Assembly (NCBI RefSeq): GCF_001550155.1 | Contig: NZ_LRUF01000021.1 | Coordinates: 452,630-516,629 of the forward strand | DNA from: Pseudoalteromonas arabiensis | GTDB lineage: Bacteria > Pseudomonadota > Gammaproteobacteria > Enterobacterales > Alteromonadaceae | Length of the DNA stretch: 64,000 nucleotides | Direction of reading: 5' to 3' | Part shown: positions 8,533-17,469 of the stretch, one piece after another | Numbering within the stretch: position 1 is the first letter of the stretch | Layout: each line of letters opens with the position of its first letter | Notes under the pieces: generated by a model | What the model saw: the letters and a program-made list of their open reading frames with translations, nothing else | What the model was told of the DNA's origin: nothing | Databases searched by the model: none | Translations under genes and position numbers: made by a program

Positions 8533-9579
8533 TCAATAACCAATGAGGTATTTACTCTTATCATTGAGTAATTTTTTCGCGCACAAGGCAAGAAGCATAC
8601 TAAGTAACACAAACATAATAGATAAAGCAATGAAGTAGAGCCACTGGAATAACGCCGTATCTGGGGTCGGTAATTTTAAGTTTCTAAATATAAAGATTAG
8701 ATAGGGATGTATAAAAAACACTGCAAAACTTGTACTCGCGAGAGTGTCAAAAAACAAATTACTTTTTGAATACTTTTCTAATAGCAAGAAGAAAAAGAAA
8801 GCAAGGAGTAGCTTTTGTAGAAACATCAAGTCGATGCCTCTGAACTCAAAAAATGGCTTATGGTAGCTTCCCACATCACCTAAATAGGTCTGGATCAGCG
8901 TGAAACTGATCGATAATAAAAATAATAGCCAAAACCGATTACCCTGAAATGCCTTTAACAAGGATTCTCTACATTGAGATACCACAGCACCGGTGAGGTA
9001 AACAGGGAAAAAAAACACAACAGAATGCAAGTGATTCATATTATCGACAGGTCTATGAATCAAAATTGACACGCATGAAAGAATCAGAATCAGTGACAGC
9101 TTAAACTTAAAACCTTTTTTTAGTATATGAACGACTAATGGCGAGAGTAAAAATAACAGTAACGCAAAAGGAATATACCAATAAGCGGTCATAAAGCGAC
9201 CTGTTACTTCATATTTTAGAAAAGGTACCATAAACTGTGATATTGCACCTTCAGATTTAGGCAGAAAATAGCCATCTGAAATTGGGTTAGCTACATAGAT
9301 ATATAAACAGATTGGTATGATTGACAATAATAAATATGGCCATATCAGCTTTGAAGCTCTGGAGAAATAAAACTTAGAAAAAGTAAACTTTCTCAAAAAT
9401 ACAACTTCAAAAAGAAAGCCTGAAATGAAAACAAAAAGAATGGTACCACCAGATAGCAGGTTTCTTAAAAAAACTTCCCAAAGACTATCTAAAGCGACAC
9501 CAGAAACATCGAAAGAATGACCGAAAACGATAAACATAATGGCTATCGCACGGAAATTATTAATTGAGTTATAAAACAA
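8533..9579 (-). CDS. Membrane acyltransferase, acyltransferase 3 (OafA/WecH-like) family
   Basis: Probably O-acetylates (or otherwise acylates) the EPS or its lipid-linked precursor at the inner membrane. It has about ten hydrophobic segments. The N-terminus YNSINNFRAIAIMFIVFGHSF carries the family signature (R-A-A-I near the start, then a conserved His in the first helix). 348 aa is normal for the family. The start is TTG 9579, with AAGG about eight bases upstream. It is the last gene of the operon, 11 bases after the esterase gene, and may act in opposition to it. Confidence 0.88.
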   Translation of the reverse strand: MFYNSINNFRAIAIMFIVFGHSFDVSGVALDSLWEVFLRNLLSGGTILFVFISGFLFEVVFLRKFTFSKFYFSRASKLIWPYLLLSIIPICLYIYVANPISDGYFLPKSEGAISQFMVPFLKYEVTGRFMTAYWYIPFALLLFLLSPLVVHILKKGFKFKLSLILILSCVSILIHRPVDNMNHLHSVVFFFPVYLTGAVVSQCRESLLKAFQGNRFWLLFLLSISFTLIQTYLGDVGSYHKPFFEFRGIDLMFLQKLLLAFFFFLLLEKYSKSNLFFDTLASTSFAVFFIHPYLIFIFRNLKLPTPDTALFQWLYFIALSIMFVLLSMLLALCAKKLLNDKSKYLIGY

Positions 9580-9590
9580 ACTATGACCTT

Positions 9591-11498
9591 TTAAATTGGT
9601 TCAATTTCAATATTACTAATTTTCCCTGAAAAGCCTGATTTACCTGAAGAAAATCTTAAACGGCCAAACTCAGGCTTACAAATAGGTACCCTACTATAAA
9701 ATACTCCCGTATCATTGATGCTCTTATGAAAATCGCCAATATTGATATATGCTGACCCCTCATTCACTTGGACTTCATATTCAAGTAAATATATCGGGTA
9801 CTGTAACTTCGTTTTGATAAAATAGTCTCCAGTGACTACAAAATCATCTGCTTCATAATTCTCAACGGTCACATTATTAGGCCAAATATTATCACCGAGC
9901 TCTTCAACGTCATATTGGTCAAAGTTAGTTTCGGATAATATCGGTTTTAAAGAAATGGATTGCATCGCTCCGGTAAACATAGTTTGTGTGCTTACCACAG
10001 AAACCATATCTTCTGTAGGTTCACAAACGATTGCTACAAAAGAGTTTTCCCCCTCTTTTGTAATTGGAATGCTTGAATCTCCGATATAAAAAATTGGCGT
10101 ACCCGATTCAATTTCAGCATCAAAACTGACACGATATAAAGCATAGTTCAAATCCCTGTTATTATAGCTTCCGCCGATAATAGAGTAGGGTTCTGACATA
10201 TCAGCGACGATATCGCCATCATGCCATATACTGTTGCCACTTGGATTTACAGAAGAAGACATGCCGGGAGTTTGAGGGGTAATCTCTATCGAAAATTGCA
10301 CTAGCCAATTATGCAGTGGTTGCTGATCAACAGAAGAAATTAACGTCGACGTATCTCTGATATTAGTCACAGGGGTTTTCTGATTTGCAGTGTTATACCT
10401 GTCATCTAGGGTAAAGCCACTGTCTATTTCCCCCCCCACCTCGAGTGTAGTATTAAACTCGAGTATTAACGTATCACCTTGTATGGAAACTTGCGGAATG
10501 TATTCTATGTTATTTGGCGATATATACTTTAGACCGTAACCAGGTGCTTCAGGTAAAGTTTGAGTATCAATAGTCAAACTTCCTTCTGGAACATGTAATT
10601 TCACAAAAGCTTTATTATTTGCTATTTCTAAAGACTCTGGTTGCAGTGGTTTCCATTTCTTATTAGATTCAAATGTAGAAAAGATAGCTTTCGCAAAATA
10701 CTCGCCTTGTAAAATATACCCCTTCGTATTTAAGTGAGTTCTTTCATCAGGCCTATTAAAGTAATTTCTATTTAGAAAGTACTTTGGCATGACTAAAGAG
10801 GCAGCTTCATGGTCATTCGCAAACTCCCATAATGAGATAGCAATATCATGCCCATAACTAACGCCGGTTTGGTCCATGAATAATATTGGATTACGGGTTT
10901 TAGAAGTGGTAGTTTGTATTTTATTTTTATAAGCGTTATAGAGCTTACTAAGCTTTTGCTTATAGTCCTGTAAATTAGAATTTGCGTTAGATTCACCATG
11001 TATCCAAGTAATAAAAGGGACATTAAAACTTTCGCCACTTTGCGCAGCCAACCGCTCTGCAGCCCTTAGCATCGTAAGTCCATTTTCAAATGGTTCTGTG
11101 CCATATTCAAGTTTACTTATCTTTTGCCCTCCACGACCATGTGGAGCATAAACAAACTTAGGGAAAGGTTTGTTCTCAAGAGCATATAAATATTCCAACA
11201 TTTTGAACATTGAGTATGCATGTGTTTGTCTAGTCACATCTTTCAAAGGTTCCAAAAATCTTACGTCATTTTCTACTAACCTTTGATAATATCGAGGTGC
11301 AGTGGTCCTGACACCATTAAACAGAAAGACGTTGTTAGGATTAACTTCATTAGGAAAAATTATCGGATTCAAGTCTTGATCAGTGTGCCCTATACTTAAT
11401 GACTGACCTGATGCTAAGACTAAATTATAATCATCAATAGCGCTCAGGCTATTAGATGAGCTAAAAAGAAGTAAAAATAAAATTAAATAACGTCTCAT
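9591..11498 (-). CDS. Exported SGNH/sialate O-acetylesterase-like carbohydrate esterase
   Basis: 635 aa with a signal peptide (cleaved near SLSA-ID, residue 20). An SGNH-type esterase fold is supported by block I GQSLSIG (Ser33), block III WIHGESNA (residues 165-172) and block V DERTHLNTKG with Asp251/His255. Residues about 280-635 look like beta-rich carbohydrate-binding or accessory domains, with two related segments (IGDSSIPITKEGENSF and IGDFHKSINDTGVF). It likely removes acetyl or other acyl groups from the EPS in the periplasm or outside. Its ATG overlaps the polymerase stop as ATGA. Family assignment is firm for the catalytic half; the substrate is inferred. Confidence 0.8.
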   Translation of the reverse strand: MRRYLILFLLLFSSSNSLSAIDDYNLVLASGQSLSIGHTDQDLNPIIFPNEVNPNNVFLFNGVRTTAPRYYQRLVENDVRFLEPLKDVTRQTHAYSMFKMLEYLYALENKPFPKFVYAPHGRGGQKISKLEYGTEPFENGLTMLRAAERLAAQSGESFNVPFITWIHGESNANSNLQDYKQKLSKLYNAYKNKIQTTTSKTRNPILFMDQTGVSYGHDIAISLWEFANDHEAASLVMPKYFLNRNYFNRPDERTHLNTKGYILQGEYFAKAIFSTFESNKKWKPLQPESLEIANNKAFVKLHVPEGSLTIDTQTLPEAPGYGLKYISPNNIEYIPQVSIQGDTLILEFNTTLEVGGEIDSGFTLDDRYNTANQKTPVTNIRDTSTLISSVDQQPLHNWLVQFSIEITPQTPGMSSSVNPSGNSIWHDGDIVADMSEPYSIIGGSYNNRDLNYALYRVSFDAEIESGTPIFYIGDSSIPITKEGENSFVAIVCEPTEDMVSVVSTQTMFTGAMQSISLKPILSETNFDQYDVEELGDNIWPNNVTVENYEADDFVVTGDYFIKTKLQYPIYLLEYEVQVNEGSAYINIGDFHKSINDTGVFYSRVPICKPEFGRLRFSSGKSGFSGKISNIEIEPI

Positions 11499-12667
11499 TT
11501 TTCTTTACTTAAAACCATATAGATTACAGGAATAATAGAATAGCCAGCTACACCGGATAAAAACGAGGCCTCAAATAAAGAGGTAATAACAATATAAACC
11601 GCCATCGAGTTACCCAATCTATTTTTGCATTTTACAACCAAATTATAGCCAAGAATTGCAGTTATACATAACATGCCACCAAGCCCAAGACTGAAAAAAG
11701 CTTGTAAGATTAAGTTATGAGCGTGAGCGGGTGTATAACCTATAATATCTTCTAACGTTGGCAAAGCCAAAGACGTCACACCTATACCATAGCCGGTAAA
11801 AGGCCGCTCAAGCGCCATATCAAAGACAGCAGGCCAGATATATGTTCTGCCCGTGAAAGTGAGAACTTCTTCAGGATCACCGTGGCGAGATACATGTTCA
11901 AGGAAGCCATAAAAGTCAAATGTAGCGTATATTATTAATAATGAGGTTAAAATTACACCTGATAGAATTGCAAACAGAATAAACTTATTTCTTCTGTATA
12001 AAAATAAAGAAGAAAAAACAAATGATATAAAAGCAGTCTTACTATCACTCAATAGTAACGCTATCAAAGACAACCCAAATGCAATAATAAAGAAAGATTT
12101 TGAGATAATTTTCTTATTAAACGCATGTAACAAGAACAGGCAATATACGGCACAGAATCCCCCCATTGCATTCGAGGTAGAGAAAACGCCACTCATTCGA
12201 GGGCTTACAAATAAAACATCATTCAACCAATAGATGTGTCTCCCCAAATCGGGCAAAGCCAAATAATAAAAGTAAGAAAAACAAACAACTATAAAAAATG
12301 ACAGGGAAATTGAATAAAGTAAAAAGTCATCTCCAAACCTACTTTTTACATACTTAAAATAAAAATAAAAAGCTGCATATGAAAGTACTACAACAAAGCT
12401 ACGAAAAGGAAGCATTGAAAAAGGGAGCATCAAAATAGCTAAGAGAATAAAAGCAACAAATAACAACTCATGATTGTTAGACACCCTAAAACCGAATTTA
12501 TAAAAATATATAAATGCGATTAAAATACCTCCTCCCCATGCCATTAGTCTTAAAACGATTTGAAAATCGACACTATCACTTCCGTATTCGCGTATTCTAA
12601 AAACAAATAAAGAAAAGATAATAAACATTGAAAAAAGAAATAAGTTAAAGAGTCTTACCCTATTCAT
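11495..12667 (-). CDS. Wzy-like polysaccharide polymerase (O-antigen ligase/polymerase superfamily)
   Basis: Inner-membrane polymerase that would join flipped repeat units in the periplasm. 390 aa, about 11-12 hydrophobic segments. A large periplasmic loop at about 255-320 holds FTGRTYIWPAVFDMALERPFTGYGIGV and the conserved THAHNLILQ-like motif (YTPAHAHNLILQAFFSLG), typical of the Wzy_C/O-antigen ligase family. It overlaps the flippase gene by 8 bases and the esterase gene by 4. A second member of the superfamily lies at 21724-23034; this one is assigned as the polymerase because it sits inside the EPS operon. Confidence 0.86.
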   Translation of the reverse strand: MNRVRLFNLFLFSMFIIFSLFVFRIREYGSDSVDFQIVLRLMAWGGGILIAFIYFYKFGFRVSNNHELLFVAFILLAILMLPFSMLPFRSFVVVLSYAAFYFYFKYVKSRFGDDFLLYSISLSFFIVVCFSYFYYLALPDLGRHIYWLNDVLFVSPRMSGVFSTSNAMGGFCAVYCLFLLHAFNKKIISKSFFIIAFGLSLIALLLSDSKTAFISFVFSSLFLYRRNKFILFAILSGVILTSLLIIYATFDFYGFLEHVSRHGDPEEVLTFTGRTYIWPAVFDMALERPFTGYGIGVTSLALPTLEDIIGYTPAHAHNLILQAFFSLGLGGMLCITAILGYNLVVKCKNRLGNSMAVYIVITSLFEASFLSGVAGYSIIPVIYMVLSKEK

Positions 12668-13841
12668 TATCGACTCCTTTCATAACAATCAAATAATAAG
12701 TAATCGCCAAAAACAACCACCCCATAAAAATATGAAGTGATGGTGAAACTTGTAAATGAAGAAACAAATTCAATAGTAAAAGAGATAAGACACCCAAACC
12801 TGATAACAGGTATAGTGAGTTCATTTTTTTGTACATATTTTTCTTCACGAGCAGCATTTCAACACTTCTTGAGCATGATAAACAAACTAAAATACCTGCC
12901 CAGAACAATAAATCACCTAGCTTAGGAACAGCTTGCTCACCATACACCACAGGAAATAGATAAACAGCTATTAATAAACAAATTAAAGAGGCGGCTAAAG
13001 AAATAAGCATATACTTTTTGAACAAACTCTTTACAAATGTGTGTGCATTATCTTTTATACTAGCGAGTTTTCTTTGATCAATTGCCTCAACTGATTTGAT
13101 CAATATTTGTACTGGCTGAAATACTGATCGAGCTATAAATAGAACAGAAGAAACTGTTGCTGGATACAAAGCCGATACTAATAGAAATGGAGAATGTACG
13201 AGTAGTAATTGAGAAATGGATTGAACATTTCGATTTAGTAAATTTCTTGTATCACGAAACCAAAAAAAAATGTCTAACTCATGCTCATCGGTATTAGCTT
13301 TTTTAAAAGTAATAAAAAGAGCGATTACTATTAACTCTAGCGCAAATAAACATAAATAAGTGTTTATCAAGAGCTTTATAGATAAACCATCAAATAATAA
13401 AGAAGCTGCAAAAGTAGATACTAAAACAACAGATACCAACGCAGGCAAAAAGTACAGCTTACTCACCATAAGTAGATATCTAAATGATTCATGTATAAAC
13501 AAAAAGGCGAATAAAACAGGTGCTAACAACCACTGCTCTTGATATGGAAAAACAAAATAGGTACTAATGAAAATTAACACTAAAAATAGCACTAAGAGGA
13601 AAAATGAACAACTTAGAAACTCTATTATCCTTACTTTACTGCACTTATCTTCTTTTAAATTAAAAGGAATGAGCACGATTGTTCTTTGAAAAGATAAGAA
13701 AATTAATGACAAAGTCATAGCAACACCAAACATGACTACTGACTCATTTCCCTCATACTTAAGTAAAAGAAACGTGATTAAAAAATTAGCACCCGACGAT
13801 AACAGCGAGTCAATTAACAAAGATAATTTATACTTCATCAT
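12660..13841 (-). CDS. Wzx-like polysaccharide flippase (MOP/MATE superfamily)
   Basis: Predicted to flip the undecaprenyl-linked repeat unit across the inner membrane. 393 aa with roughly 12 hydrophobic segments and few charged residues, slightly short compared with usual Wzx (about 410-480 aa). Its N-terminus (LLIDSLLSSGANFLITFLLLKYEG) resembles Wzx/capsule biosynthesis membrane proteins. It overlaps both neighbours (14 bases with the Alg13-like gene, 8 with the polymerase). The call rests on topology and on the need for a flippase in the operon; sequence signatures of Wzx are weak. Confidence 0.8.
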   Translation of the reverse strand: MMKYKLSLLIDSLLSSGANFLITFLLLKYEGNESVVMFGVAMTLSLIFLSFQRTIVLIPFNLKEDKCSKVRIIEFLSCSFFLLVLFLVLIFISTYFVFPYQEQWLLAPVLFAFLFIHESFRYLLMVSKLYFLPALVSVVLVSTFAASLLFDGLSIKLLINTYLCLFALELIVIALFITFKKANTDEHELDIFFWFRDTRNLLNRNVQSISQLLLVHSPFLLVSALYPATVSSVLFIARSVFQPVQILIKSVEAIDQRKLASIKDNAHTFVKSLFKKYMLISLAASLICLLIAVYLFPVVYGEQAVPKLGDLLFWAGILVCLSCSRSVEMLLVKKNMYKKMNSLYLLSGLGVLSLLLLNLFLHLQVSPSLHIFMGWLFLAITYYLIVMKGVDNE

Positions 13842-14334
13842 CTATCATTTTTTTAATATATACACCTAGGTTCTCAGTATCTTTCTCTTTTTCAGTCGTG
13901 AAGAAATCATTTTTCTCGCTTAGCTTCTCGATTTCCTCTAGGGTCTGTTGCAAGTCTTTTACATCACGGCACACCCTCATTAAGCTTATTGATGAGGTTA
14001 ACGGTTCAAATCTTGCGATAGTATCGAGCTGATGATCATTTCTGTGCTCACCAAATTTAGCCAACCTCGGTACAACTATAAGCTTTTTATTCAATTCTAA
14101 ACATTGAATGATGGTTCCCATACCAGCGTGAGCAATAACAATATCACACCAGTCAAGTTTCGCTTTGTACTCATTAGAGCTCAAAAAATCAACCACTTGA
14201 ATACCATCATAAGCATTTGAGTCTTCACCAACTTGAGCAAAAACATCCAAGTTTAGTGATTTATTTATATCGTTAATGGCCTCTACCAATCGTTTAAATG
14301 GTAATTGCGCACCCACAGTTACAAGCACTTTCAT
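13828..14334 (-). CDS. Alg13/PssE-like catalytic half of a two-subunit glycosyltransferase
   Basis: 168 aa resembling the C-terminal half of GT28/MurG. It starts VLVTVGAQLPFKRLVEAIN and has the UDP-sugar-binding segment DIVIAHAGMGTIIQCLELNKKLIVVPR and the GEHRNDHQ motif. In the family it forms a complex with the membrane-anchored Alg14/PssD half encoded immediately upstream (stop and start overlap as TAATG). Rhizobial PssD/PssE add glucuronic acid to the lipid-linked glucose primer. With ugd in the same operon, the same reaction is plausible here, but the donor is inferred. Confidence 0.92.
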   Translation of the reverse strand: MKVLVTVGAQLPFKRLVEAINDINKSLNLDVFAQVGEDSNAYDGIQVVDFLSSNEYKAKLDWCDIVIAHAGMGTIIQCLELNKKLIVVPRLAKFGEHRNDHQLDTIARFEPLTSSISLMRVCRDVKDLQQTLEEIEKLSEKNDFFTTEKEKDTENLGVYIKKMIDDEV

Positions 14335-14786
14335 TATATAACTCGACCTTTATATTCAACATTATCACCAGCTAAATCTGGCCATTGGGTTAATGTTTTA
14401 TGAGCAAATTTCTTTGCTATTCTTCCCGAGGCGGATAATTGTTTTGTATTAGCAATACTATCAACCCACATGGTTTTTCTTAGTAATAGTCGGCCAATTA
14501 CAATAGAAATTAACCCAGGCATCGCGCCTGTGGTTATTATCCACTTAGGTTTATGCTTTAAGACGAGTTTTAACATTTGAAACGCAATTATGGGAGATCG
14601 GATTAATGTGTCTCTTGATACATCCTCAATTAAGCTTTCATTCTCAAAAGAAGGTGTATCGTGCGCGTTAACTTTCGTGCGCACAAATAAAATGTCATTA
14701 GAGTTAAAGTTAGCTTGTTTCATTATTCTACTCAATTGCACATAATGACCACCCGTTGATGCAATTGCTATGAGCTTCTTACTCAT
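14334..14786 (-). CDS. Alg14/PssD-like membrane-anchoring half of a two-subunit glycosyltransferase
   Basis: 150 aa, matching the acceptor-binding N-terminal half of GT28 enzymes. It opens with LIAIASTGGHYVQLSRIM (the GGH motif) and contains FVRTKVNAHDTPSFENE, then WIITTGAMPGLISIVIGRLL with an amphipathic or membrane-associated helix, and WVDSIANTKQLSASGRI. It recruits the Alg13-like subunit to the inner membrane. It overlaps the hexapeptide acyltransferase gene by 8 bases and shares a base with the Alg13-like start. Confidence 0.92.
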   Translation of the reverse strand: MSKKLIAIASTGGHYVQLSRIMKQANFNSNDILFVRTKVNAHDTPSFENESLIEDVSRDTLIRSPIIAFQMLKLVLKHKPKWIITTGAMPGLISIVIGRLLLRKTMWVDSIANTKQLSASGRIAKKFAHKTLTQWPDLAGDNVEYKGRVI

Positions 14787-15204
14787 TAATTAATATCCCT
14801 AAAGCTTTTGTTTTAATATTTGTACGAATGGCAACAGCAGGATTTCCTGCGACAATTGTCCCTGAACTTACATCCTTTGTCACAACAGCACCTGCCGCAA
14901 CAATACATGAATCGCCCAAAGTAACGCCTGGCATGATGATTGAGTTACCACCAATGAAACAATTTTCACCTATTCTCACGTCTTTATGTATGTCTCGGCA
15001 CATATCATGAGTTAGAATTACCGACCCAAATGCAATATAAGTTCCCGCTCCTATATGAACACCTTTCGGGTTTGTCTTATCTAGCTTTGCTTTCAATGAA
15101 ATTCTAACGCTTTTATGTATATTCATTTTATAAAAATGGATATACCAGAGCGTAATAATAGATAGTATAAAATGTCGTACATAGACGTGTATGAATCTTT
15201 TCAT
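14779..15204 (-). CDS. Left-handed beta-helix (hexapeptide repeat) acyltransferase
   Basis: Probably a serine/sugar O-acetyltransferase of the WcaF/LbH type acting on a sugar of the repeat unit. The C-terminal two thirds show hexapeptide repeats (VHIGAGTYIAFGSVI, VRIGENCFIGGNSIIMPGVTLG, CIVAAGAVVTKDVSSGTIVAGNPA), with catalytic His in LTHDMCRDIH. I place the start at ATG 15204 (MKRFIHVYVRH): it overlaps the upstream stop as ATGA. The upstream ATG at 15231 would cause a 31-base overlap and has no ribosome-binding site. An N-terminal hydrophobic segment (FILSIITLWYIHFY) suggests membrane association. Confidence 0.88.
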   Translation of the reverse strand: MKRFIHVYVRHFILSIITLWYIHFYKMNIHKSVRISLKAKLDKTNPKGVHIGAGTYIAFGSVILTHDMCRDIHKDVRIGENCFIGGNSIIMPGVTLGDSCIVAAGAVVTKDVSSGTIVAGNPAVAIRTNIKTKALGILINE

Positions 15205-16028
15205 ATTCTTGTGCTCTCGTCCCTTTCCCATTTAATTGTCTTTAATTTTTTAATTTGCAACTTAGCACGAAATGTCGCTATTGAAATGACCGTAGCATAA
15301 ATCAAAAACTGAAATAACGCTTTCTCTTTGATAGCTATTTTAAACAAAGAAGAAAAGCTATTACCGCCTGTAGTAGGCGAAGTAAACTTCTTCTTTAGTT
15401 CCATATTGCCTAACTTACTTCTCGTTTTTATTTTAATAAGAGACCAAATTGTTCTTGGACTCATTACGACTGAATAACAAGAAGGAATCGTAGTTAAATT
15501 AGCTGAACCTAAGGTTCCTTTAACATAGCCATCATCAGCAATAACTTGTGGAAACTTTCCTAAAATGTCGCGTGCCTGTGGAGAAATAAGGTATGCACCG
15601 GAATTAACCATTCCAACTCGGTAAGCAGGAGTAAGTTTCAAAAAACTGTAGTACATATTAGTTAAGAAACTGCCATCTTGAACTATTTTAGTGGTCGGTG
15701 AGGCAAACAAATACTGTTCACTCTCAATAAATTTTAAAATACTTCTGATACTTTCTGTGCTTATAATCACGTCAGCATCTTGAACAAGCACATGTTCAAA
15801 CTGAGCAATTTCAAGCCCCTTATTTATAGCTAAGATTTTTGAGCCAGTATCAAGCTCGACCACTTTAAATGAAGGAAATTTTGCTCTAACGAATTCGGCT
15901 GTATTATCAATACAGCCATTTGGCAAGACAATTACCTCAACCTCCAAACTCGAAAAATTCGTTAATTCGGATAACGTCCTTTCAATACATTTTTCTTCAT
16001 TATATGCAGGTATTATAACTGTCAGCAT
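15201..16028 (-). CDS. Family 2 glycosyltransferase
   Basis: 275 aa GT-A enzyme for EPS repeat-unit assembly. It shows the N-terminal nucleotide-sugar motif TVIIPAYNEEKCIERTL, VIVLPNGCIDNTAEF, the metal-binding DAD (VLVQDADVII) near residue 85, and an acceptor-side ADDGYVKG segment with the catalytic-type DD. A hydrophobic C-terminal segment (ALFQFLIYATVISIATF) probably anchors it to the inner membrane. The donor and linkage cannot be read from sequence. It starts 15 bases after ugd ends. Confidence 0.9.
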   Translation of the reverse strand: MLTVIIPAYNEEKCIERTLSELTNFSSLEVEVIVLPNGCIDNTAEFVRAKFPSFKVVELDTGSKILAINKGLEIAQFEHVLVQDADVIISTESIRSILKFIESEQYLFASPTTKIVQDGSFLTNMYYSFLKLTPAYRVGMVNSGAYLISPQARDILGKFPQVIADDGYVKGTLGSANLTTIPSCYSVVMSPRTIWSLIKIKTRSKLGNMELKKKFTSPTTGGNSFSSLFKIAIKEKALFQFLIYATVISIATFRAKLQIKKLKTIKWERDESTRI

Positions 16029-16043
16029 TTTAAGACCCTTATA

Positions 16044-17387
16044 CTATAAAATATTTCGACCAATAGAATAATAACTAAAGCCTTTATTTTTTAGCCTCTT
16101 AGGTTCGAACAAATTACGTCCGTCGAAGATAACCGGAGTTGTTAGTAATGACTTTATCAACGAAAAATCAGGTGCTTTAAAATTTTGCCACTCAGTACAA
16201 ATAACGAGAGCATCTGCATTATTTAATGCTGATTCTTTTGTTCCCATAAAGCTTAAATCATTTCGTGCGCCATATATGCGCTGCGTTTCTTCCATCGCTT
16301 CAGGGTCATATGCTTGCACTTTTGCACCGGCAGCCCATAATTGCTCCATAAGTACTCGACTTGGTGCTTCTCGCATGTCATCCGTGTTTGGTTTAAAGCT
16401 CAAGCCCCACAAAGCAAACACCTTACCTTTTATAGCATCAGGATTATTTAATAAACCGAAATGCTTCGTAATGTATTCGAATAATTTATGCTTTTGCGCG
16501 TAATTAACGGCTTCAACAGCTTTCAAAATTTGTGAGTCATAGCCTAAGCTGTCAGTTGTTCGCACCAATGCCTGAACATCTTTAGGGAAGCAAGAACCTC
16601 CATAACCACAGCCAGGATAAATAAACTGATAACCAATACGAGGGTCTGAGCCGATACCATGGCGCACGTGTTCAATATCAGCACCTACACGCTCAGCGAT
16701 ATTTGCCATTTCATTCATAAAGCTAATTTTGGTAGCAAGCATACAGTTAGCTGCATATTTAGTAAGCTCAGCACTTTTAATATCCATGACGATAATTTTT
16801 TCGTGATTTCGATTAAATGGTGCATAAAGTTCACGCATCTGTTCTTCTGTATCAGTGCAGTCTGTACCAATAATAATACGGTCTGGGCGCTTACAGTCAT
16901 TGACAGCAGCACCTTCTTTTAAGAATTCAGGATTTGATACTACTGAAAAAGTTAAATTGCTTTCACGATGATCAAGTATCGACTGTACAGTCTCTTTTAC
17001 TTTATCAGCTGTGCCGACAGGGACCGTCGATTTATCAATAATGATTTTGGGCTGTTCCATATAAGTAGCGATTGTCTCCGCTACTTTTAGTACGTACTTT
17101 AAATCTGCAGAACCATCTTCGTCAGGAGGAGTTCCAACAGCAATAAACTGTAAGTCACCAAACTCAACCCCAAATTTAGGATCGGTAGTGAAAGTTAAAC
17201 GGCCTTCTTCGAAGTTCTTTTGGACTAAAGGCGTCAACCCAGGTTCGTATATTGGAATTATGCCGTTCTTGAGATTTTCTATGCGTGTTTCATCAATATC
17301 CACACAACACACATCATGACCAGCGTCAGCAAAAACAGCGGCTTGAACCAAGCCCACATACCCAACTCCGTAAAAAGTTACTTTCAT
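16044..17387 (-). CDS. ugd: UDP-glucose 6-dehydrogenase
   Basis: Oxidises UDP-glucose to UDP-glucuronate using 2 NAD+, supplying the acidic sugar for the EPS. The NAD-binding N-terminus is [21 protein letters not shown]. The active site is [13 protein letters not shown] (catalytic Cys), with [12 protein letters not shown] and the C-terminal [19 protein letters not shown]. Length is normal (447 aa). ATG 17387 is chosen because GAGGGA lies five bases upstream; a reading from 17423 would add 12 unlikely residues. It lies directly downstream of the decayed galU-like gene. Confidence 0.96.
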   Translation of the reverse strand: MKVTFYGVGYVGLVQAAVFADAGHDVCCVDIDETRIENLKNGIIPIYEPGLTPLVQKNFEEGRLTFTTDPKFGVEFGDLQFIAVGTPPDEDGSADLKYVLKVAETIATYMEQPKIIIDKSTVPVGTADKVKETVQSILDHRESNLTFSVVSNPEFLKEGAAVNDCKRPDRIIIGTDCTDTEEQMRELYAPFNRNHEKIIVMDIKSAELTKYAANCMLATKISFMNEMANIAERVGADIEHVRHGIGSDPRIGYQFIYPGCGYGGSCFPKDVQALVRTTDSLGYDSQILKAVEAVNYAQKHKLFEYITKHFGLLNNPDAIKGKVFALWGLSFKPNTDDMREAPSRVLMEQLWAAGAKVQAYDPEAMEETQRIYGARNDLSFMGTKESALNNADALVICTEWQNFKAPDFSLIKSLLTTPVIFDGRNLFEPKRLKNKGFSYYSIGRNIL

Positions 17388-17469
17388 TTTATCCCTCTTG
17401 TGATGTGATGAGCTCTTATACACATTCTATAAACTCTTCGCCTAATAAGGCCGCATTGCTTACTTTACG

